From Candidatus Hodarchaeota archaeon (lineage in GTDB: Archaea > Asgardarchaeota > Heimdallarchaeia > Hodarchaeales > Hodarchaeaceae), in the NCBI GenBank assembly GCA_016839665.1, contig JAEOTU010000039.1, positions 1 to 31,608 of the forward strand: a stretch of DNA of 31,608 nucleotides, given 5' to 3'. This document shows positions 9,314-16,512 of this stretch, piece by piece. The number at the start of each line of letters is the position of its first letter. Position 1 is the stretch's first letter. The position numbers and the translations under genes are program-made. A model generated the notes under the pieces. The model did no database searches, was not told the DNA's origin, and saw nothing but the letters and a program-made list of their open reading frames with translations.

Positions 9314-10555
9314 TCACCTTTTTCTCTTCTTCCGAGCAAGAATTGGAATGAACAAGAAGCCCACAATTGTGGAGATGATCTGGAAGCCTGGGGTGTTCAA
9401 TGCATGGCGAATATCTGTAGGAATCTGAATTGAACTTTCAACTATGTCTGTGTATATTTCAGCCATGGTTTCGTTGACAATTCCACTATCATCAAAATTA
9501 CCAGGATAAAAAACGTCATCAGCTAGCTGGAAAGTAACCGTTCCATTAACAAAACCATTCTGACTTTGGTTAAAAGTATCAAATAACGAAAGGATAACTT
9601 TAGAATTGTTTTTCACGACGCTTTGCACTAGGTTTGGCCTATTAAGCAGTGTTCTATTAGAGTCAACAGTAATGACACGCGTTTTTGTACCAACTCCATC
9701 AAGGACTCCCAAAGTATTGTTATTCTGAAGAGCCGCAAAAATTAATCCATATCCCTCATTCTCTAACTTACTAGCTAATGTTGTTGCGTTATTAATATTC
9801 CTCCAATCTAAACCCCAAAACCCATCATCTAAGTAAGCAATTTTTATATCAACATCTGTTCTTTCACGGAGGATGGCACCTTGAAATGCGGCAATGAGCT
9901 GCGTGGAACGCTTATCTCCATCAAAGGAGCCAATCATTGCAACGCGTTGAGGAAAGGGTGTAATTGTGGCGACTGCAAGAGTTCCTGCAATATATCCGAC
10001 ATGAATTTCATCGAAACTAACTACTAACCGATTATCAGGAGGAGGATAATCAGAAGGATGGTAAGGCAACTCACCAGATAAATCATAGAAAATGAAATTT
10101 GTGTCTGGGTATTGTGAAATATTCACAAAGTCTTTGTGAACACCTCTTAGTCCATAACCCATAAGAAAAAAGATATCATAAGTTCCTGTTTCAAGAAGAA
10201 CAGTAGACAACTTGGTAAGATTAGTTTGAATGGTTTCATTGGATGTTGTGTTGTCATAATAATAATTAATAGTATAATTTGGATAGGGCGTGTATTCAAA
10301 TGAGTAATTGTAGAGAGGGAATAACTCAATATCGTAATTGTCATAGGTTTGATTAACTATTCCAAAAGCGTTTGTGACATCTTCAATGAAATAAGAATCA
10401 TAGAAACCAGGAGTATCTAAGATTACTGCAACCTTTTGAACCGTCTGGCTAACGCTGGCTGATCCTCTGTTAGATAGAATAAAGCTAGAGTCAGTTGAAA
10501 CAAAGCACAAGAGTAATATTGATACTATTATTATTTTCTTGAGTTGGAATTTCAT
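9314..10555 (-). CDS. Surface-anchored BMP/PnrA-like (purine nucleoside) binding protein
   Basis: 413 residues. A signal peptide (MKFQLKKIIIVSILLLCFV) is followed by a periplasmic-binding-protein fold of the BMP family: VAVILDTPGFYDSYF, FFLMGYG, FDEIHVGYIAGTLA, RVAMIGSFDGDKRSTQLIAAF. PnrA, the best-known relative, binds guanosine, inosine and adenosine for an ABC importer. There is no lipobox Cys; instead the C terminus is TPGF plus a hydrophobic stretch plus ARKKRKR, like archaeal PGF-CTERM anchors. Many NxS/T sites suggest glycosylation. No permease or ATPase gene is adjacent, so the transporter must be elsewhere. The coupling to the phosphorylase downstream supports a nucleoside ligand. 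The start is ATG 10555 with GAGGT seven bases before it. Confidence 0.8.
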   Translation of the reverse strand: MKFQLKKIIIVSILLLCFVSTDSSFILSNRGSASVSQTVQKVAVILDTPGFYDSYFIEDVTNAFGIVNQTYDNYDIELFPLYNYSFEYTPYPNYTINYYYDNTTSNETIQTNLTKLSTVLLETGTYDIFFLMGYGLRGVHKDFVNISQYPDTNFIFYDLSGELPYHPSDYPPPDNRLVVSFDEIHVGYIAGTLAVATITPFPQRVAMIGSFDGDKRSTQLIAAFQGAILRERTDVDIKIAYLDDGFWGLDWRNINNATTLASKLENEGYGLIFAALQNNNTLGVLDGVGTKTRVITVDSNRTLLNRPNLVQSVVKNNSKVILSLFDTFNQSQNGFVNGTVTFQLADDVFYPGNFDDSGIVNETMAEIYTDIVESSIQIPTDIRHALNTPGFQIISTIVGFLFIPILARKKRKR

Positions 10556-10892
10556 TTACAAACCTCAATTTGGCCTAGATTGTAAAACTGATCTTTTTAC
10601 TGTTATAAAAATGATATCTTTCAATTTAGAACTTTTTTCACAATAACCTGATCTATATTATGATTCTATCTCTGACTTGAAAACCACATATATATCTTCT
10701 TGCAGTTCCTTTAAATTCGTACCTATTTACTCCAGAAGTTTGAAAACTACAAAGCGGAATCTCAAATAATGGTTCTGATTTTTTAAAAGCATTCCAGTCA
10801 AATAAAATAAGTAAAAGGAGTTTTTTCAATCATAGATTTTTGTATAAGTTTCCAGATTGATTTTTTATCACTAGATTCTTTAATTAAAGCAT
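10556..10892. other. 337-base gene-free region with promoter of the nucleoside operon
   Basis: The region follows the oxidoreductase stop and precedes the BMP gene, both on the minus strand. It contains the predicted BMP promoter near 10602-10612, a second TATA-like stretch (ATATATAT around 10687-10695), and a T-rich minus-strand run near 10801-10820 that could end the oxidoreductase transcript. I find no ORF or RNA gene. Confidence 0.4.
10600..10613 (-). promoter_or_regulatory. TATA-like promoter of the BMP-phosphorylase operon
   Basis: The minus strand reads ATTTTTATAACA, a TATA-like box about 50 bases before ATG 10555. Transcription would begin near 10575, giving a short leader with GAGGT. 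Confidence 0.4.
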
Positions 10893-12176
10893 TTACGTAG
10901 AATTATCAAGAATATGTCTTATGACTTGCTTTACACCATGGGCAACGCCTTCAGTCATCATCCACCCATCGTTTCCTTTATAACCATCTCCAACAAAGAA
11001 GAGATTAGAAATTTCAGATGAGAAATTAGGTAAATCTGTTCCTTGGCATGCATAGTTCACAGGCCAGTCTTTATAGAAAGTGTGAATACATAATTCATCC
11101 TCTTCCCTAAGTTGGGGAAATGTTGTTAATAGTTCATCTCGTGCACGACGAGTATCACGAATTTCATCATTAGACTTAAACACCTGATGAGTTAACAGAA
11201 GATGTTCACCTGGGGGTGCAAGATCGGGAGAGGATAGTGATGGTTCTACCGCTCCCTTAACATAATTGTTTTCGGGAAATTGTGCAACAGCTGAACTTCC
11301 TAAAATAGAGGTTTTAGAACGATAAACAAAACCTCCGCCTCGAGCAATTGGAGTAGAAGGCAAACGATATGGTAAATGACTTTTTGACAAGAGTTGATTC
11401 ACTTGAGGATGACCCAAATTCAAAATATACTGATCAGCTTCAATACTAAATTCCTCATCTGTATTACGATCACGGCATACTGCTGATTCGATTTGAGAAC
11501 CATCCATTTCCAATTTAATTAGCTCACAATTCTTCAGAAGTTTTGAGTTACTTCGCTGGGCATGGTTCACTAGAGCGGTTATTACTGCTTTACAGCCACC
11601 TATTGGAACACCTGGTCTTCCATTTCGATGCAAGAGACGTAAAAAACGATACATGGCTGCAACTGATAACTCGGATATATCTAAACTTAAAGCAAAGCCA
11701 GTTATTGCATTAAAAAAATTGAATATGTAAGGATCTTCAGTGCGTGCCTCCAAGTACTCATGAAATGATTCCGAATGGAGCTCAGAATGACGGACACCTC
11801 CAATTATTTTTCGAAATACAAACATGCGTTGTCTCATCTTTGGAAATGCCTTTAAAATCCCCCAAAATCTCCGATGGCGTATTGGTTTTTGGTGTGGTAA
11901 GAACCAAGCGGTAAAATTCTCGAGGTCACGAATCTCAAGAGGAAGCTGTAAATCATGTTGAATAACCAGTCCTAAAGGTCCTTTACGAGAATGTGGAATC
12001 ATATGAACGGCTCCCGTAGGAACCTCAAATCCATGGTGCTTGATTGATGTAAATCTCCCACCAAAAAAAGGCAACTTTTCAGCGAGGAAAATTTTCTTAC
12101 CCTTTTGCGTTAGCAAGGCTGCTGACAACAATCCACCCAGTCCTCCACCTCCGATAAAATGGTCAAATTCTCTCAT
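10893..12176 (-). CDS. FAD-dependent oxidoreductase of the phytoene desaturase/CrtI-like (COG1233) family
   Basis: 427 residues. The N terminus FIGGGGLGGLLSAALLTQKG followed by KKIFLAEK (to residue 34) is a Rossmann dinucleotide-binding motif ending in the acidic residue that holds the ribose, followed by FFGGRFTS. The C-terminal NLFFVGDGYKGNDGWMMTEG is the second FAD motif. Relatives desaturate, isomerise or reduce polyprenyl chains (carotenoids, archaeal lipids, quinones). A ferredoxin gene ends three bases before the ATG, so electrons may be exchanged with it; reduction of a prenyl group is an attractive but unproven role. The middle part is too divergent for me to name a substrate. The start ATG 12176 has GGATG upstream within the ferredoxin stop region. 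Confidence 0.75.
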   Translation of the reverse strand: MREFDHFIGGGGLGGLLSAALLTQKGKKIFLAEKLPFFGGRFTSIKHHGFEVPTGAVHMIPHSRKGPLGLVIQHDLQLPLEIRDLENFTAWFLPHQKPIRHRRFWGILKAFPKMRQRMFVFRKIIGGVRHSELHSESFHEYLEARTEDPYIFNFFNAITGFALSLDISELSVAAMYRFLRLLHRNGRPGVPIGGCKAVITALVNHAQRSNSKLLKNCELIKLEMDGSQIESAVCRDRNTDEEFSIEADQYILNLGHPQVNQLLSKSHLPYRLPSTPIARGGGFVYRSKTSILGSSAVAQFPENNYVKGAVEPSLSSPDLAPPGEHLLLTHQVFKSNDEIRDTRRARDELLTTFPQLREEDELCIHTFYKDWPVNYACQGTDLPNFSSEISNLFFVGDGYKGNDGWMMTEGVAHGVKQVIRHILDNST

Positions 12177-12179
12177 TTT

Positions 12180-12356
12180 TCAATCATCCAATAGAGTTAT
12201 TGCAGAGACAGGACAACTCATGACACATCGTCCACATTTAATGCACTCCTGCAAGAATTGAGAACTACCTTCTACCTTGAAACTAGCTACTGGACAAACC
12301 ACGAAACAATAGGCGCAACCCATGCAGCTTTCAGTATCTATCTCAATAATTGACAT
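12180..12356 (-). CDS. 2[4Fe-4S] ferredoxin, 58 residues
   Basis: A short gene with two perfect cluster motifs: C11-x2-C14-x2-C17-x3-C21-P and C38-x2-C41-x2-C44-x3-C48-P. It starts at ATG 12356 (MSIIEIDTESCMGCAYC) and ends at TGA 12180-12182, three bases before the start of the FAD oxidoreductase, so the two are almost certainly co-translated. It is a small soluble low-potential electron carrier in the cytoplasm, with length typical of bacterial/archaeal 8Fe ferredoxins. The tight coupling makes it the likely dedicated electron partner of the oxidoreductase. Confidence 0.92.
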   Translation of the reverse strand: MSIIEIDTESCMGCAYCFVVCPVASFKVEGSSQFLQECIKCGRCVMSCPVSAITLLDD

Positions 12357-12452
12357 CAATTACTCAACTTCAGATAAGACCAGCTTAATTTTCTAGAAAA
12401 CTACCACGGACATTTAGAATAAGTTAAAAAAATCATCCAATCTTCCGAAATG

Positions 12453-12466
12453 CGAAATATTTAAGT
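12453..12466 (+). promoter_or_regulatory. BRE/TATA-like promoter of the zinc-ribbon membrane protein gene
   Basis: CGAAATATTTAAGT resembles an archaeal BRE followed by a TATA box. It lies about 80 bases before the GTG/ATG start. Since ATATTTAA is nearly symmetrical, the same region could also serve the divergent ferredoxin gene. Confidence 0.35.
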
Positions 12467-12539
12467 AACACGCGCGAACCACTTTGTATTATACAGAGCT
12501 GGAATCTCGTAGGTTAAATTTTTCTAAGGTAGAAAAAGA

Positions 12540-13343
12540 GTGAGTAAGATGATTTCAAGAGTTACCATTGTAGGACTTGTAATAATTGTACTAAGCCTCA
12601 TTCCACTTATATTAGTCAATCTTATTGGAGTACCGTTTCCTTGGATGGCAAGTACAAGCCCAGAGGACACAACTATGGTTCAAATCACTCCTGGTAATAC
12701 AGTTACAACAACATTAGTAGGGATTCCAGGTCATCCTTTACATGTCCAAATATCAGTAGTTTATCTTCTTTCATCCGACGATGACATTTCTTGTGATGTT
12801 ACCGTCGTATATCAAACAGCTACTACCGCAGATTCTCAAATAGGGGATGCTAAATATATTTATGACGATGTAGGTGGGTGGAGACAAAAATCAATTGTAA
12901 GAACAATTCCTCCTCCTTATAGCTCCAGATCGTTTTCAATTGCCTTGAGAATTGACAATCAAGGTAGTAATACTATCACTTTAGCAAATAGACGTGTAAG
13001 TGCTGTATTTACACTCACAGGCTTAATTCTACCAGCGATTATCCTGATAATTGGAATAATTCTTGCCGTTTTCGGTTTTATTAAAGCAAGAGGGCCTGCA
13101 GTAGCCAAACCAAAAGCTGTACCAGGCGGATGGGAACCAACCTTACAATGGGGTGGCGGTGCAGGAGCACGAAAACAACCAAAAATGGCAATTAAATCTA
13201 CGAAGGCGCCGAAAACAGCTAAGAAAAAAGTTGTCAAAAAAGTAGCTCCTGCAGGCGGAGCTCAGCAAGCTTGTAAATTCTGTGGGAAGCAGGTTCCTGC
13301 TTCAGCATTTTTCTGTCCTCATTGTTATGGAAAGTTACGTTAA
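12540..13343 (+). CDS. Two-helix membrane protein with outer beta domain and C-terminal zinc ribbon
   Basis: 267 residues of no family I recognise. A first membrane helix lies at about 7-29, then some 125 residues of beta-rich, probably extracytoplasmic sequence, then a second helix at about 158-180. The cytoplasmic tail contains a Gly-rich part, a very Lys/Ala-rich linker (residues about 210-237) and a zinc ribbon with C245, C248, C259 and C262. The linker could contact nucleic acid or phospholipid, and the ribbon protein or nucleic acid; a sensor or scaffold role is possible but unproven. The start is GTG 12540 with AAGGT upstream; ATG 12549 is also possible. Its promoter region is shared with the divergent ferredoxin operon. 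Confidence 0.75.
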   Translation: MSKMISRVTIVGLVIIVLSLIPLILVNLIGVPFPWMASTSPEDTTMVQITPGNTVTTTLVGIPGHPLHVQISVVYLLSSDDDISCDVTVVYQTATTADSQIGDAKYIYDDVGGWRQKSIVRTIPPPYSSRSFSIALRIDNQGSNTITLANRRVSAVFTLTGLILPAIILIIGIILAVFGFIKARGPAVAKPKAVPGGWEPTLQWGGGAGARKQPKMAIKSTKAPKTAKKKVVKKVAPAGGAQQACKFCGKQVPASAFFCPHCYGKLR

Positions 13344-13367
13344 ATAGCTTTTAAAACCCGAGATTGT

Positions 13368-13435
13368 AAAAGAGAACGTGACTATCCTTAAGATATCTCT
13401 GTTGAACATTTCACCCAAGATCTAAGTTCTCTTTT
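13368..13435. repeat. Perfect 10-bp inverted repeat ahead of the phosphofructokinase promoter
   Basis: AAAAGAGAAC at 13368-13377 and its exact reverse complement GTTCTCTTTT at 13426-13435 are separated by 48 bases. The right arm touches the TATA-like box, so it could be a regulatory site or an element flanking a looped region. Confidence 0.5.
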
Positions 13436-13445
13436 CATATATAAC
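13436..13445 (+). promoter_or_regulatory. TATA-like promoter of the phosphofructokinase gene
   Basis: CATATATAAC lies 59-68 bases before ATG 13504, which places the transcription start near 13470 and a leader of about 35 bases carrying GGTG. Confidence 0.45.
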
Positions 13446-13503
13446 ATTGGTTGTGCCTCGTGAATAGAATATTATGTTTTATTGATTCAGCTGGTGAAAA
13501 CAA

Positions 13504-14676
13504 ATGAAGAAAAAAATTGGTGTCCTAACAGGTGGTGGAGATTGCCCAGGTCTTAATTCAGTATTATATGGTATCCTTCTAAAGTTAACCGACGCGGGAC
13601 ACACAGTCATTGGTATTGAGAAAGGTTGGAAAGGATTTATTGAGAATAAGACAAGAGAACTCGATATAACGAAATTAGATGATTTACACACAATCGGAGG
13701 CACTTTACTCTATACATCACGAACAAATCCCTACAAAGATGCCAAAAAAATTAAAGATCCAGCAGAAAAACAAACGAGAATTGAAGAAATTGCACATCAA
13801 TTGGCTTCTCAATTCAAGGATTTAGAAATTGATGCTCTTATCGCGATAGGGGGGGATGATACTCTTGGGGTGGCTGCAGCAATGCACGAATATGCTGAAG
13901 CTAATGTAATAGGTGTTCCAAAGACAATAGATAATGATCTCTCCTGTACCGATTATACATTTGGATTTTGGTCAGCTGTCCAACTGGCTTCCAACACAAT
14001 GGACAATATCACGACAACTTCTCGTTCTCATCAACGAATTTTTGTTGTTCAAATCATGGGAAGAGATGCAGGTTGGTTAACATTAGTAAGTGGAATCTCA
14101 ACTGGAGCCGATATTATTTTGATCCCTGAAAGAGAATTTGATTTTGAAAAGGATATCGCTAACGTTTTGAGAGAGAGGATAAAAGTAGGACATAAATATC
14201 ATATTATAGCCTGTAGTGAGGGAGCAATACCCACAACAGAATCGTTAAAGCGAGACTTTAAAACAATAACTCGGGAAACTCTTGACCATCTCCCAAAGGA
14301 TGATTATGGAAATCCGTTACTTTCAAAATTAAATATATCTAAAATTATTACCAAAGAATTAAATCTTAGAACAGATCTAAAAAATTTCTTCCTGAAATAT
14401 GATACCGAATTTGAAGTTCGTGATGTTGTACTTGGTCACACCATGCGAGCTGGAACACCAAACTCTTTTGATCGTATTCTTGGTTTACGACTAGGTGTCC
14501 ATGCAGCTAAATTAGCACTGAAAGGTAATTTCGGATTGATGGTTGGTCTTCGCGGAGAAAAAATTGAATTAGTACCACTTTCAGAGGGAGTGAAAAAGAA
14601 GACAATTCCCCGAGATTCAGATTTGCTTGAATTAAGTGATTTAATAACAAAAGTAAAATATGAGAGCAGAAGATAA
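13504..14676 (+). CDS. 6-phosphofructokinase family enzyme, predicted pyrophosphate-dependent
   Basis: 390 residues of the PfkA superfamily: GGGDCPGLN (10-18), GGDDT (116-120), PKTIDND (139-145) and MGRDAGWL (185-192). The Asp after GGD (D119) and the Lys in PKTIDND (K140) replace two Gly residues of ATP-dependent enzymes and are the classical marks of PPi-dependent phosphofructokinase, which interconverts fructose-6-phosphate and fructose-1,6-bisphosphate reversibly. Most archaea use ADP-dependent or PfkB-type enzymes, so this form is less usual. Insertions make it longer than E. coli PfkA (320), as in the long PPi clade. The start is ATG 13504 with GGTG upstream. A methyltransferase gene starts 24 bases after the stop. 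Confidence 0.9.
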   Translation: MKKKIGVLTGGGDCPGLNSVLYGILLKLTDAGHTVIGIEKGWKGFIENKTRELDITKLDDLHTIGGTLLYTSRTNPYKDAKKIKDPAEKQTRIEEIAHQLASQFKDLEIDALIAIGGDDTLGVAAAMHEYAEANVIGVPKTIDNDLSCTDYTFGFWSAVQLASNTMDNITTTSRSHQRIFVVQIMGRDAGWLTLVSGISTGADIILIPEREFDFEKDIANVLRERIKVGHKYHIIACSEGAIPTTESLKRDFKTITRETLDHLPKDDYGNPLLSKLNISKIITKELNLRTDLKNFFLKYDTEFEVRDVVLGHTMRAGTPNSFDRILGLRLGVHAAKLALKGNFGLMVGLRGEKIELVPLSEGVKKKTIPRDSDLLELSDLITKVKYESRR

Positions 14677-14700
14677 TCGCTGATGCTCTGAGGTAATTAA

Positions 14701-16485
14701 TTGTCAAAGGAAAAATCATTAGGACAATACTTTACGCCATCCATTGTTGCTCAATTAATGATCGATCTGATTTCCGATGGTTCAAAGGAGCGAAGAATTC
14801 TCGAACCAAGCGCGGGAAAAGGTATATTTCTTGAAATACTTACTAACATGGATTATCGAAACCTTACAGGAATAGAAATAGACCCATTGATCGCAAATCA
14901 GTCATCATTTTCATTGCATGTAGGAAACTTTTTTGATTTTCCGATCACTGAGAAATTTGATATTGTAATTGGAAACCCTCCCTATATCAGATGGAAAAAC
15001 CTATCTCCTAACCAAAGACAATATCTTAGCTCTTCCTCATTTTGGCATAAACGTATGAGTGGTTTAACTGACATTTTGCAGCCTTTTATTTTTAGAAGTG
15101 TGGATCATCTTAAACCAGGTGGGGAATTAATCTTTATCACACCCATGTTTTGGATGCAGACTCTTCATGCTGAGCCATTAAGGCGATTTTTGTTAGAACA
15201 GGGTACAATCGAATTAGTAATCAATTTTCATGAATCACGGATCTTCCCTAAGGTCAATCTTAATCTCATTATTTTCAAATATCGGAAGTCGAAACAGGAC
15301 CGATTCTTGAAAGTTATAAATTATTGGCAAAAAGGACAATTAAGACCTGAAATCATTAGTCATATTCGTCGTTTAATTTTGGAATCATCGTCTTGGGACA
15401 AAAATTCTAAGAACGAAGGAAAATTAGAGTTCTTCGAAACGCACCAACCTCGTAATTCAAAACCTTGGCGGTTACTTCCCTTAAATATAGAAGAAGAACT
15501 TACTAAATTTGAACAATCGTGTCATTTTTCGCCAGATCTGAATATTAATGGTATAAATGTCCGTCTTTCAAATATCTATAGTGCAAATGATCTTAAAGCA
15601 TTAGACTACCCAAGATCATCCTGCGAAGAACTTAAACTCGGTAAAAAAAAGTACTTTATGGCCCCTCAAAGAGTTAAATTAACGAAATTCATTTCAACGG
15701 GAAAACGAGAACCAATTTTTCCTCCACCACGTTTCATCAAAGTGGGTGATATAGTAGAGATAGGAAATGGTATGGTTAGTGGTCTTGATAAAGCATTTCG
15801 ATTAAAAGCGACCTCGCATTTGACAGAGAAAGAAGTTCAACTTATCATTCCAGTTGTAAAAGCGAAAGCAATTCATAGATATTATACAGAGTTTCTGACT
15901 GATTATTTTCTAATAAGACCAGGAATAATTCAATCAGAAAAGATCCTGATGAAAGATTTTCCTTCCTTATACGCACAACTTGAACCCTTTAAAAGCGCTC
16001 TAGAGAATAGATATCAATACAATAAAGAGATTCCTTATTGGGAATGGGTTTTCATACGAAATTATAACCTTATGAAGGAGGCAGAGTCATTAATTTGCGT
16101 TCCTTGCAAGGATCGTTTTGATACACGAGGACATTTACGTTTTACTCTTTGTAAGAAAGGAATATTTGCTACTCAAGATGTTACTGTTTTAGTAAAATTC
16201 AGCTGGGTTAAAGAATCACCTGAATATATCACTGCTTTCTTAAATAGTAAAGAAGTCTTTAATTGGGTCACAAATAAAGGTCTTATTCGTGGAGGAGTTG
16301 TAGAATTTTCTGAAGAACCTTTAAAGAATATACCCTTCCGTCTTATTAATTGGGAATCTTCAACAGAACGTCAAATCCATCAAGAAGTGAAACTATTAGT
16401 ACAAAAAATCCAAGAAAATAAGGTAGAGGATGAAAATAAAATTTCTGAAGTTAATTACCTGATCTCACAGCTACTAAAACAATGA
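14701..16485 (+). CDS. Class I N6-adenine DNA methyltransferase with TaqI-like specificity domain
   Basis: 594 residues. GQYFTP (8-13), motif I EPSAGKG (35-41), GIEIDP (57-62) and motif IV NPPY (92-95) give the gamma-type order of adenine methyltransferases (S-adenosylmethionine to adenine N6 in DNA). From about residue 340 there is a target-recognition region (GDIVEIGNGMVSGLDKAF, then VTVLVKFSW...ITAFLNSKEV) like the C-terminal domain of M.TaqI and type IIG enzymes. No PD-(D/E)xK nuclease motif precedes the methylase domain, since the protein starts directly with motif X, so it is modification-only. TTG 14701 is supported by GAGGT seven bases before. It lies 24 bases behind the phosphofructokinase and 27 ahead of another methyltransferase. 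Confidence 0.88.
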   Translation: MSKEKSLGQYFTPSIVAQLMIDLISDGSKERRILEPSAGKGIFLEILTNMDYRNLTGIEIDPLIANQSSFSLHVGNFFDFPITEKFDIVIGNPPYIRWKNLSPNQRQYLSSSSFWHKRMSGLTDILQPFIFRSVDHLKPGGELIFITPMFWMQTLHAEPLRRFLLEQGTIELVINFHESRIFPKVNLNLIIFKYRKSKQDRFLKVINYWQKGQLRPEIISHIRRLILESSSWDKNSKNEGKLEFFETHQPRNSKPWRLLPLNIEEELTKFEQSCHFSPDLNINGINVRLSNIYSANDLKALDYPRSSCEELKLGKKKYFMAPQRVKLTKFISTGKREPIFPPPRFIKVGDIVEIGNGMVSGLDKAFRLKATSHLTEKEVQLIIPVVKAKAIHRYYTEFLTDYFLIRPGIIQSEKILMKDFPSLYAQLEPFKSALENRYQYNKEIPYWEWVFIRNYNLMKEAESLICVPCKDRFDTRGHLRFTLCKKGIFATQDVTVLVKFSWVKESPEYITAFLNSKEVFNWVTNKGLIRGGVVEFSEEPLKNIPFRLINWESSTERQIHQEVKLLVQKIQENKVEDENKISEVNYLISQLLKQ

Positions 16486-16512
16486 CTCAAATCAATAATA
16501 ATTCACAGTTAC

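Noticed and set aside
12959..13237. 92-codon minus-strand ORF inside the zinc-ribbon protein gene
   Set aside because: Its sense strand encodes a coherent membrane-linker-ribbon protein; the antisense frame has no features.
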